6,304 nt of DNA from an uncultured Porphyromonadaceae bacterium (GCA_947176355.1 CAMWQY010000161.1:1-6304); one strand, 5' to 3'; shown: positions 1-6,304, counted from the stretch's first letter. The notes: generated by a model from the letters alone, not told the origin. Program-made: numbers and translations.

Positions 1-1625
1 AAGAAAAAGGTGAGGAGTATTACAATACCCTTAACACAATGACCTTAGATTTTGCGCGTCTTGGACAAGCTCAGAAGACGACTGATAAAAAGGATATCTT
101 TGTGGATTATGTAGAAAGTGGAAAAGACGTTTATGTCGCTTTTGTTCCGAGTGAAGGATATCAGTTAGGCTTCATATTTACTGATGATGCAGACGGCAAA
201 GAGTATACTTATCAGTTTGAAAATAAGACCGAGCTGGAGGCCGGTAAATACTACTGTTCATTCACTCAAGAAGAAGGCTCATCAAATGTAAGCGGCGTAG
301 AGATCGCACTTGAAGAAATTACTGCCCCAGTTCTGAAATTGAATGCTAACTTTGAAGGTGCAACAAACTCTGAAATTACTATTGAAAATGAAACTGGTGT
401 ATATGATCTTTCATTAGCTTACTTAAGCTATAAGGATAAAGATAGTAAACAGACTCTATCATATCGCAATGATGGATATACATTCGTAGGTTGGGCTAAA
501 GACTCATCCAGTGAAACAGTAGTAGAAAAAGTGACTCTCACAGAAGAAGCAACCTACTATGCAGTATGGGCAAAGAATCCTATGTATAAGTGGGCTGAGG
601 GAGACTTGGTCTATAATAAGGCCACCGGAAAAAGTTCAGTAGCCGAATCATATACATCTCAAGGTAGCCTCTATCAATGGGGTAGAAATATTGGTTGGAA
701 TGATTACAGAGATGCTATGGGAACAAAAAGTTCCTCCGGTATATATTCTTATGGTACTTATGGATCATCATATGCTACAGCAACAGGATTTGCGAATGGG
801 TATGATGATAGCAGTATGAGGTACACTTCTGCTTCAAATCTTCCTGCTAATAAAGATAAATATTTTATGTATGCAGACGGCACTGACTATTGGGTATCTT
901 CATTTGGCGATGGTGGCTCAAATTGGGATGAAAGAGCAGAAAAATGCGGATGGTCAGAAGGTATTGCTCCTGCTGGATACAGAATGGCAACAATGGCTGA
1001 TTTCCTTGAAATAAAACCATCCAATCCTATTAGTGGTACAGGAACTCTTGCAAGCTTGTTAGGTATTTCAGAAATTAAGACATATAATGGTAATGATAAT
1101 TTCAAAATTGCATTACATTGGTCGTCTGAAAAACAAGGTTCAAAACATTATCTTAAAATAGATGCGAAAGTCGTTTCAAAAGATTTTAAAGATTCTGATT
1201 TATCCAAAATTGTTTGGTCTGATAAAGCTTCTGTGATGACTCGCTATTTTGGTGCGCATGGCTTCATACATGGGTTTAAACATATCAATAACGTAAGTGG
1301 TATGAGTTTCCCTGTTGCTCGTCCTATGCCTGGCACAGAGGTTCATGTTGATAAATTATGGCAGAGTGGAAGTTATTGGACTGTTCTGTGGAATTATATC
1401 ACCGATCTTAGTGTGAATAATGAAGGATACTATTGGATGTATGATGAGAAATCAACATTTACGTTCCAAGATAATGCAGCTGCTAAGGCTCAAAGGTCTT
1501 TAAATACATATGGAGTGGCTAATGGATCATTTGTATTCTCAAGTAGGCAGTCTGTGTTTGGTACATTGCCAACAAATCCACAGGATTGCGCAGCTATACG
1601 TTGTATAATAACTAACCGAGAATAA
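1..1625 (+). CDS. Fimbrillin-like/FISUMP surface protein, 5'-partial, with InlB B-type repeat
   Basis: The reading frame is open from base 3 (12 codons before the first ATG at 39), so this is the 3' part of a longer gene and 39 is probably an internal Met. Residue numbers here count from that Met. Residues 1-92 are the end of a fimbrillin (Mfa-like) module: DVYVAFVP and a block at 52-72 that matches gene 2 at 17 of 21 positions. Residues about 98-180 look like an InlB B/Listeria-Bacteroides repeat (GYTFVGWAKD, VTLTEEATYYAVWAKN). From about 182 a FISUMP-like, probably C-type-lectin-fold, domain follows: LYQWGR at 211-216, DYWVSSFGDGGSNW at 283-296, a degenerate APAGYRMAT at 310-318, SYWT at 445-448, and terminal CAAIRCI. 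The gene ends in two in-frame stops, TAA TAA. By analogy with genes 2 and 3 the missing start should encode a lipoprotein signal. The likely role is surface binding or adhesion; the ligand is unknown. The family call is firmer than the function. Confidence 0.85.
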   Translation, partial: EKGEEYYNTLNTMTLDFARLGQAQKTTDKKDIFVDYVESGKDVYVAFVPSEGYQLGFIFTDDADGKEYTYQFENKTELEAGKYYCSFTQEEGSSNVSGVEIALEEITAPVLKLNANFEGATNSEITIENETGVYDLSLAYLSYKDKDSKQTLSYRNDGYTFVGWAKDSSSETVVEKVTLTEEATYYAVWAKNPMYKWAEGDLVYNKATGKSSVAESYTSQGSLYQWGRNIGWNDYRDAMGTKSSSGIYSYGTYGSSYATATGFANGYDDSSMRYTSASNLPANKDKYFMYADGTDYWVSSFGDGGSNWDERAEKCGWSEGIAPAGYRMATMADFLEIKPSNPISGTGTLASLLGISEIKTYNGNDNFKIALHWSSEKQGSKHYLKIDAKVVSKDFKDSDLSKIVWSDKASVMTRYFGAHGFIHGFKHINNVSGMSFPVARPMPGTEVHVDKLWQSGSYWTVLWNYITDLSVNNEGYYWMYDEKSTFTFQDNAAAKAQRSLNTYGVANGSFVFSSRQSVFGTLPTNPQDCAAIRCIITNRE

Positions 1626-1656
1626 TAATTTGTATTAAAGTTATTATCTATAATCC

Positions 1657-1685
1657 AAGAGGGGAAGGTATCCTCTTCTCCTCTT
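1657..1685 (+). terminator. Hairpin after gene 1, possible terminator
   Basis: AAGAGGGGAAG (1657-1667) pairs with CTTCTCCTCTT (1675-1685) over 11 bp with one G-U wobble and a 7-nt loop. It begins 31 nt after the stop of gene 1. No U-tract follows (the next bases are AAAAG), so it may instead stabilise the 3' end of the transcript. The pairing is seen directly; the terminator role is inferred from position. Confidence 0.45.
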
Positions 1686-1689
1686 AAAA

Positions 1690-1720
1690 GATTGCCAACC
1701 GTTGATTCGGGTTGGCAATC
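1690..1720 (+). terminator. Perfect 11-bp hairpin, possible terminator
   Basis: GATTGCCAACC (1690-1700) and GGTTGGCAATC (1710-1720) form a perfect 11-bp stem with a 9-nt loop, only 4 nt after the previous hairpin. No T-run follows, so classical intrinsic termination is not assured. The stem and loop lengths equal those of the hairpin at 3864-3894, although the sequences are unrelated. Confidence 0.5.
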
Positions 1721-1743
1721 ACCAAAGACAATCCCGCCAACAG

Positions 1744-1776
1744 CCGGTTTGTCCCCCGCTGAGCCGCTTGCGGCTC
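1744..1776 (+). repeat. Intergenic compound palindromic repeat, copy 1
   Basis: CCGGTTTGTCCCCCGC (1744-1759) is followed after one base by the perfect palindrome GAGCCGC-TT-GCGGCTC (1761-1776). The same two-part unit recurs in the same orientation downstream of genes 2 and 3. This copy has the longest stem (7 bp). It ends 45 nt before the start of gene 2. Its function is unknown; a REP-like element, a recombination site or an RNA structure are all possible. Confidence 0.75.
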
Positions 1777-1821
1777 AAACAGAAACAATAATAACATAAA
1801 TTGAAATAAACTTATCGAAAT

Positions 1822-3762
1822 ATGAAGCACTTGCACAAATCATTTTTCTCTCTTGCCTTAGCAAGCTTCCTAAGCCTCGCCTCCTGCACCTCCGACGAGA
1901 TGCTGAGCGGCAACAACAACTCCGACAGCTCAACCCCCATCCAACTCACCCTGACCGTCAATCGCGGCGACGCGGCGACCCGCACCACTCTTACAGAGAA
2001 TCCTGCTAACGGCGGACTTACCAGTGAATGGGAAGAAGGTGATGTCATTTATGTATACAGTTCAAGTGGCAATAAAATCGGCACCCTCACGATTGAATCC
2101 GGTTGGGAGAGTCCTGTTGGCGTTTTCTCTGGAACAGTCGAAGGAGTGAAAGATGGCGATTTTGTGAGCCTGTTCTACTATAATTTAGTAGAGAATATGG
2201 TTTCAGAGGAAGAAAATGAAAACGCAAAATTTCTTAAAATCGATCTTTCTAAGCAGAACTTCTCAAGTGTAGGCGATCTTGCGAAGTTGGATATCCTGAC
2301 GTCTGCAGATCCTAATGATGAAGACTTGAGTGATGAAGCGACGGTTCAGCTTTCTGTGAAAGCAGACAACACAGCTACCGTTAAGAAGGATGTAACCCTT
2401 AAGTCAAAGCTTGCCTTTGCCCGCTTCTCTCTGAATAATCTTCCGAGCGGTGCAGAAGGAACTCTTTTTATTACTGACATAAATGATAATCTTTATGTAA
2501 AGCACGGTCTTGCTTTTAAAAGTGGCTATAGAGTCAATGATGACAAATCACCAGATGGCATCAAAATAACCAATGTAAAAGCTGACAATGATGTATATGT
2601 AGCTCTGGTACCGAATGCGAAAGCCGATATCAAAGAGTACACCCTAAAGTTCAGATTCGTCAATGACAAAGATGGCAAAGAATACACTTTCCAGTTTGAG
2701 AATCCCACCACAATAGAAGCCGGCAAATACTACAATTCTTTCGACAATGCTTCGTTTGAAATCAGTGGCGTTCCAGTAGCATTCCCGGTTGCCGATGATG
2801 ATCTCGTCGGACCTGTCTTCGAAGTAAACGGCAAGAAGTTCCGCTTCACTCGTGCAAACCTTCAGTATAATACCGTTAGTAAGAAATATTTAATCCCCGA
2901 AAAGCAGACAGAATATTTGTGTAAAGGAGGAAAGAGAATAGGTACAAAAGATTCACCGAATACTCCAGATATTATAGGACTATTTCGTTGGGGATGTACT
3001 GGTATTGATGACAATGTCCTCAAGCCTTGGGCTCCTGACTTTTGGCATAAGGAGGCTTTTTTTGAGGAAGTAAAAACTATTAGCGGATTTTTGCCAAGTC
3101 AGAACAGTTCTGTCAACGCTACTATTGCCACTAATTCTACATACTTGCCCAACGGAACAATTCAAGATACTTCATACGACTGGGGAAAAGCATACTCAAT
3201 ACAAGAAGGTGGTCATTATTTTACTTTAACCGACCAAGAATTTATTGATGTAATTGATAATAATTTCGCTGCATGTTGTACAGTCGATAACATAGAAGGT
3301 GTAGTAATTCTTCCATATAAGACAGTTGGAGAAGTTGAGACAGCTGTCACTAAGGTCGGTGGTAAATACAAATTGTTAAATAAGCTTGTGAAAAAGAAAA
3401 TGACCGGTCAGACAGCCGGAACTACATTCGCATCCGATAAGTCTAAATTTGCGTACGATCGTCTTACTCTTACACATGACCAACTAACTGCACTAAATGG
3501 TGTATTCCTACCAGGCTCAGGTATGAATAATCCATCGACAGGAAAACGTCCAAATATGGTTTCTTCTGATTATTCGGGTAACTGTTATTACTGGACTGCA
3601 ACTCCGATCACAGATGCGTCAAGAGTATTTTTTGTCAATGGAGGTTCTACACAAAACAACAGAGATTTTAAATTCGATAGCCAAGGTCGATCAACTGGAT
3701 GCTCAGTCCGCCTCGTGAAGGAAGTTCCGGCGGATTATGATGGTCCGAATGTAGTAGAATAA
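1822..3762 (+). CDS. Lipoprotein with fimbrillin-like N-terminus and FISUMP-like C-terminus (type B)
   Basis: A 646-residue predicted lipoprotein. The start is fixed by a signal peptide (KHLHK, hydrophobic 8-20, lipobox LASC with lipid Cys22). TSDE follows the Cys, a placement like Bacteroidota surface-export signals, so an outer-membrane, outward-facing location is likely. Residues about 38-325 are a fimbrillin/Mfa-like beta module: AATRTT at 51-56, W..GD at 70-74, DVYVALVP at 257-264, and the DGKEYTFQFEN...EAGKYY block ending at 304. Residues about 330-633 form a domain seen in many Bacteroidales lipoproteins: FRFTRANLQYN, IGLFRWG, YDWG at 452-455, FTLTDQEF, VVILP, YYWTATP and final CSVRLV, consistent with a FISUMP/C-type-lectin-like fold. 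This C-terminus is of a different type from genes 1 and 3. There is no catalytic motif. It is preceded by an A-rich leader without Shine-Dalgarno. GC falls from 76/120 at 1861-1980 to 43/120 at 3241-3360. A binding or adhesin role is inferred. Confidence 0.9.
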   Translation: MKHLHKSFFSLALASFLSLASCTSDEMLSGNNNSDSSTPIQLTLTVNRGDAATRTTLTENPANGGLTSEWEEGDVIYVYSSSGNKIGTLTIESGWESPVGVFSGTVEGVKDGDFVSLFYYNLVENMVSEEENENAKFLKIDLSKQNFSSVGDLAKLDILTSADPNDEDLSDEATVQLSVKADNTATVKKDVTLKSKLAFARFSLNNLPSGAEGTLFITDINDNLYVKHGLAFKSGYRVNDDKSPDGIKITNVKADNDVYVALVPNAKADIKEYTLKFRFVNDKDGKEYTFQFENPTTIEAGKYYNSFDNASFEISGVPVAFPVADDDLVGPVFEVNGKKFRFTRANLQYNTVSKKYLIPEKQTEYLCKGGKRIGTKDSPNTPDIIGLFRWGCTGIDDNVLKPWAPDFWHKEAFFEEVKTISGFLPSQNSSVNATIATNSTYLPNGTIQDTSYDWGKAYSIQEGGHYFTLTDQEFIDVIDNNFAACCTVDNIEGVVILPYKTVGEVETAVTKVGGKYKLLNKLVKKKMTGQTAGTTFASDKSKFAYDRLTLTHDQLTALNGVFLPGSGMNNPSTGKRPNMVSSDYSGNCYYWTATPITDASRVFFVNGGSTQNNRDFKFDSQGRSTGCSVRLVKEVPADYDGPNVVE

Positions 3763-3780
3763 CCGATGCAAGCGAAGTAG

Positions 3781-3812
3781 CGGTTTGTCCCCCGCACGAG
3801 CCGCTTGCGGCT
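3781..3812 (+). repeat. Intergenic compound palindromic repeat, copy 2
   Basis: CGGTTTGTCCCCCGC (3781-3795) is identical to copy 1 over 15 bases. GAGCCGCTTGCGGCT follows at 3798-3812, where AGCCGC (3799-3804) pairs with GCGGCT (3807-3812); the outer pair is lost (G opposite G). It begins 18 nt after the stop of gene 2, so here the repeat precedes the gap's hairpins, the reverse of the order after gene 1. Confidence 0.75.
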
Positions 3813-3833
3813 GCCCAAAAGCCCCGCAAGGAC

Positions 3834-3848
3834 GCACTCGGAGAGTGC
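3834..3848 (+). other. Short perfect hairpin in the gene 2-gene 3 gap
   Basis: GCACTC (3834-3839) and GAGTGC (3843-3848) form a perfect 6-bp stem with a 3-nt GGA loop. It lies between repeat copy 2 and the longer hairpin at 3864-3894. It has no U-tract and its role is unknown. Confidence 0.35.
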
Positions 3849-3863
3849 TAACTACCCCGAATA

Positions 3864-3894
3864 ACTTCTGAGGGCTTGACTGCCCCTCAGAAGT
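3864..3894 (+). terminator. Perfect 11-bp hairpin before gene 3, possible terminator
   Basis: ACTTCTGAGGG (3864-3874) and CCCTCAGAAGT (3884-3894) pair perfectly over 11 bp around a 9-nt loop. The next bases are ACCAAAAAC, so there is no U-tract. It ends 30 nt before the start codon of gene 3 and could act as a terminator for gene 2 or as a 5'-leader structure of gene 3. The sequence does not decide between them. Confidence 0.5.
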
Positions 3895-3924
3895 ACCAAA
3901 AACAACAATAGAAACTAATTTATC

Positions 3925-6072
3925 ATGAACTCAAAATACGTTTACGCCTTTGCAGGCCTGCTCCTCGGACTGACAGCCTGCTCCAATGAGGACCTGACAT
4001 CACAGTCAGGGAAGTATAACGGCGAGACAGTCTTTGTCTCACTAAATGTCGACCGCTCGAAGGCCGCCACAAGAACAACCATTAATGAAGTTGACGCCGA
4101 AGGCGGCATCGGCCTCTCCAACGTCTGGGCAAAGGGCGATCAGGTGACGCTCGTCAATGCTGCAGGTGCTGTAGTCGGAATACTTACTCTGGAAGGAGAC
4201 GGTGGCTCATCGGAGGGCATCTTCACCGGAGAAGCTACAATCGCCGACGGCGAATACACCGTCTGGTATCTCGGAGACGCACAGAATGGCGATCCGTATG
4301 CATCGTTTAATGAGAGTGGCGAGTATATAAATAAACTTGCGACTGCGGGATGCGAAGTCAGCGGCAACTTCTCCGACCTCAACAAAGGGGATCTGATGAA
4401 CTCAAAAGTTCAGATCATTGTAAAGAATGGTAAGGCATCAGTAGCTGAAAACGTGAACCTCGAAGCTCAGATGGCAATGGCCCATTTCACCCTCAGCATG
4501 GATGGCCTTGACGCTGCCCTTGCTGATGATAATTCTTCTCTGAGTATATCATACACAATAGATGACACCCCCTACAGCTACACGATAACAAACAAGAATG
4601 CAGACGTATACGTTCCCCTTTTCCCCGGCGAATACGCTCCAGTGTTCACTCTAAATAGCGATGGCAAGAGCTATTCCTATTCATTCACTAACAAGACTAA
4701 AGTTGAAGCTGGTCTTTACTACGCTGTAGGCAGTGGCGTCGGCAATGGAGTCTCAGTTGCTCTGACAGAAGACAAGGACGACCTCTACAAAGAATACGCT
4801 AACGAAGACCCCCGCAACCCCCTCCACAAATTCGCTAAATACAACCTGACTCGCGGTGAGGATAACTTGAATGTGTTTGTAGAAAATGAGGACGCTTATG
4901 GAGCTCTATACCAGTGGGGCCGTTACTACGGGTTCATAGATAGGAATGATAACACCGTGTTTGGCAAATTCAATTTGTCTTCTAAAACTTATACACAGTT
5001 CGCAGATGCTCTTGGATTAAAACGTGTCAATAATAATAATGATATATGGGATTATTGTGTATACGACCCTGATGGATCCAATATGTACTCCAATCCTGAA
5101 TTTAATGATGGCTTCTCTATGAAGTCAAAAGTTGCGGTTGTCACTGGAATGAATTATTTTTATATATCCGGTTGGTTTAGTTTTGAAGTTTCCTTTGATT
5201 ATCCTCATTTTTACGATTCTATCTCCAATATTGTAACGGACCATCCGTGTTACTATATGAACGGAATTTACGATAAGTCACTGAGTCTACAGAAGCATGG
5301 AATCTATTACCCTGCTTATATAGAAGAATTCTCTAATTCAGGAGACTATTGGGTAGAAAACTTCGGTGATGGTGGCTTTAATTGGTCAGCACGTGCAAAA
5401 GCACAAGGATTTACTACGGATAAAGAGAATCCTTGTCCAGACGGATGGCGTCTTCCAACAGAAAGTGAAATGAAAGAAATCATTCCGGAAAATGGTCTGT
5501 ATCAGCAAAATGGAAATCTTTCCGATATGTTAAACAAATATTCTGAGTTGCGCGAGACAGAAAAAGGAGTTAAATATGCTATTCGATGGAATTATGTGAA
5601 CCCCCAAAATTACATTGAGATTGAAGCAGTGGTAGTGGATGATACTTATACCTCGGTAGATCAAATTACTGAATCATTCTGGGATAAGCATGTTTCTGAC
5701 AAAGTAGTTCGTAAGTTCCCATTCACAGGAGGAATTCGTCCTTACACAGGTTTTGTCTTTGGAGACACTACATGGGACACGGTTATTTGCAGACCAATCA
5801 GTATGGGTAAACCTGCATTTCAAAGTTATACAGAAGGAATGAATGAAGCTATAGGGCTTATTAGTCCCAATGAAACAGGAGGAATCAATAATCATTTTGG
5901 TGGATATTGGGTAAGTGAAAAAGACTTGGCGATGAAATTCTGTGCTGAAAACTTTGAGCGCGAAGTTAATGGCTATGTAAGGGAAGCAGAGTCTGAATAC
6001 ACTCGCATTAGGATGGAACAGACAGGTCCTGCATTCGGTATGGCCATCCGCCCGGTAATGGACAAGAAATGA
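3925..6072 (+). CDS. Lipoprotein with fimbrillin-like N-terminus and FISUMP C-terminus (type A)
   Basis: A 715-residue predicted lipoprotein. The start is set by a signal peptide with hydrophobic residues 5-18, lipobox LTAC and lipid Cys19, followed by SNED, which suggests surface display. Residues about 35-282 are the fimbrillin/Mfa-like beta module: AATRTT at 47-52, W..GD at 68-72, DVYVPLFP at 227-234, and a DGKSYSYSFTN...EAGLYY block at 246-266. A linker with NPLHKFAKYNL (298-308) leads into a FISUMP-like domain: LYQWGR at 328-333, DYWVENFGDGGFNW at 474-487, the well-formed CPDGWRLPTESEM at 504-516, GYWVSE at 660-665 and terminal FGMAIRPV. Gene 1 shares this C-terminal type (13 of 18 identical over the DYWV block). 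Gene 3 has about 70 more residues between LYQWGR and DYWV, rich in aromatics near 410-430. There is no catalytic motif; adhesion or ligand binding is inferred. GC is higher at the 5' end (65/120 at 3961-4080) than at 5161-5220 (18/60). Confidence 0.9.
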   Translation: MNSKYVYAFAGLLLGLTACSNEDLTSQSGKYNGETVFVSLNVDRSKAATRTTINEVDAEGGIGLSNVWAKGDQVTLVNAAGAVVGILTLEGDGGSSEGIFTGEATIADGEYTVWYLGDAQNGDPYASFNESGEYINKLATAGCEVSGNFSDLNKGDLMNSKVQIIVKNGKASVAENVNLEAQMAMAHFTLSMDGLDAALADDNSSLSISYTIDDTPYSYTITNKNADVYVPLFPGEYAPVFTLNSDGKSYSYSFTNKTKVEAGLYYAVGSGVGNGVSVALTEDKDDLYKEYANEDPRNPLHKFAKYNLTRGEDNLNVFVENEDAYGALYQWGRYYGFIDRNDNTVFGKFNLSSKTYTQFADALGLKRVNNNNDIWDYCVYDPDGSNMYSNPEFNDGFSMKSKVAVVTGMNYFYISGWFSFEVSFDYPHFYDSISNIVTDHPCYYMNGIYDKSLSLQKHGIYYPAYIEEFSNSGDYWVENFGDGGFNWSARAKAQGFTTDKENPCPDGWRLPTESEMKEIIPENGLYQQNGNLSDMLNKYSELRETEKGVKYAIRWNYVNPQNYIEIEAVVVDDTYTSVDQITESFWDKHVSDKVVRKFPFTGGIRPYTGFVFGDTTWDTVICRPISMGKPAFQSYTEGMNEAIGLISPNETGGINNHFGGYWVSEKDLAMKFCAENFEREVNGYVREAESEYTRIRMEQTGPAFGMAIRPVMDKK

Positions 6073-6100
6073 CCCCGAATAATCAAAAATAGCAAATAAT

Positions 6101-6146
6101 TGATGTGCTTTTCTCTACGACGCTCCGCCGCAGGGAAAAGCACTCA
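6101..6146 (+). terminator. Long imperfect hairpin after gene 3, possible terminator
   Basis: GTGCTTTTCTCT (6105-6116) pairs with AGGGAAAAGCAC (6132-6143) with one G-U wobble and a 15-nt loop. TGA (6101-6103) and TCA (6144-6146) extend the stem past one bulged T. It lies 28 nt after the stop. No U-tract follows. Since a candidate promoter lies further downstream, a transcript end here is plausible. Confidence 0.5.
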
Positions 6147-6200
6147 GTCACGATATAGCGGTAGCCCCCACCCCCTAAAAGAGGAGCACCAAAAAATCCG

Positions 6201-6233
6201 CCGGTTTGTCTCCCGCCCAAGCCGCTCGCGGCT
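6201..6233 (+). repeat. Intergenic compound palindromic repeat, copy 3
   Basis: CCGGTTTGTCTCCCGC (6201-6216) differs from copy 1 at one base. After three bases, AGCCGC-TC-GCGGCT (6220-6233) forms a perfect 6-bp stem; the loop is TC instead of TT. It has the same orientation as copies 1 and 2 and lies 128 nt after the stop of gene 3, the most distant of the three. Confidence 0.7.
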
Positions 6234-6258
6234 CCGAAGAAAAAAATACCGGAATAAA

Positions 6259-6290
6259 TTTGCATCTATCCCCAAAAATTGCTAATTTAG
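6259..6290 (+). promoter_or_regulatory. Candidate Bacteroidota-type promoter for a gene beyond the right edge
   Basis: TTTG (6259-6262) is followed after 20 nt by TAATTTAG (6283-6290). The Bacteroidota primary-sigma consensus is TTTG, about 19-21 nt, then TAnnTTTG, so the -33 box matches fully and the -7 box has one mismatch. Transcription would start just inside the window edge and read rightward. Nothing comparable was found upstream of genes 2 or 3. The call rests on motif and spacing alone. Confidence 0.45.
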
Positions 6291-6304
6291 ACCTCCCAAA
6301 GAAA

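Noticed and set aside
39..41. ATG at 39 as the true start of gene 1.
   Set aside because: The frame is open upstream to the window edge, no signal peptide follows this Met, and comparison with genes 2 and 3 places it deep inside the fimbrillin-like module.
887..1105. Minus-strand ORF inside gene 1, and similar ones inside genes 2 and 3.
   Set aside because: They are shadows of well-supported + strand genes and have no recognisable domain or signal peptide fitting a real gene.
3916..3923. TAATTTAT just before gene 3 as a -7 promoter box.
   Set aside because: It has two mismatches to TAnnTTTG and directly abuts the start codon, which would require an almost leaderless transcript.
1744..6233. 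The three palindromic repeats as a CRISPR array.
   Set aside because: They are about 2 kb apart with whole genes between them, and there are no short regular spacers and no cas genes.
6083..6285. Two overlapping small ORFs on opposite strands (60 and 61 residues) after gene 3.
   Set aside because: Both run through the hairpin and palindromic repeat, their similar FSLRRS segments are just the two arms of the inverted repeat read on opposite strands, and neither shows a domain or a credible start context.

Overview
The window looks like chromosomal accessory DNA from a Bacteroidota genome, most likely order Bacteroidales from a gut or oral community. Supporting signs are two lipoprotein signal peptides with acidic residues just after the lipid cysteine, fimbrillin (Mfa-like) N-terminal modules, FISUMP-type C-terminal modules, A-rich leaders with no Shine-Dalgarno sequence, and a candidate Bacteroidota-type promoter (TTTG, 20-nt spacer, TAATTTAG) at the right edge. 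Genus cannot be decided from the sequence.

Layout: three large genes lie head to tail on the + strand. Gene 1 (1-1625) is cut by the left edge and stays open to the first base, so its signal peptide and most of its N-terminal module lie outside. Gene 2 (1822-3762) and gene 3 (3925-6072) are complete. They are separated by 196 and 162 nt, and 232 nt follow gene 3. I found no convincing coding sequence on the - strand, and no tRNA, rRNA, CRISPR array, transposase or reverse transcriptase.

The proteins are modular paralogues. Genes 2 and 3 start with a lipoprotein signal, then a fimbrillin-like beta module with an AATRTT motif. All three genes share a conserved block at the end of that module (DGK.Y...F.N.T..EAG.YY). 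The C-termini differ. Genes 1 and 3 carry one FISUMP-like type (LYQWGR, DYWV..FGDGG.NW, then CPDGWRLPT or a degenerate form). Gene 2 carries a second type (FRFTRANLQYN, LFRWG, DWG, FTLT..EF, VVILP, CSVRLV). Gene 1 also has an InlB B-type (Listeria-Bacteroides) repeat between its two modules. All are probably lipid-anchored, surface-exposed adhesin or binding proteins; ligands are unknown.

The gaps are unexpectedly structured. Each contains one or more strong hairpins without a U-tract. Each also contains one copy, in the same orientation, of a compound repeat made of CGGTTTGTCYCCCGC followed by the palindrome AGCCGCTYGCGGCT. A repeat copy thus lies downstream of every gene. Together with domain swapping and a sharp GC fall from the conserved 5' end to the variable 3' part of genes 2 and 3, this suggests a locus that expands and diversifies by duplication and recombination of gene cassettes.
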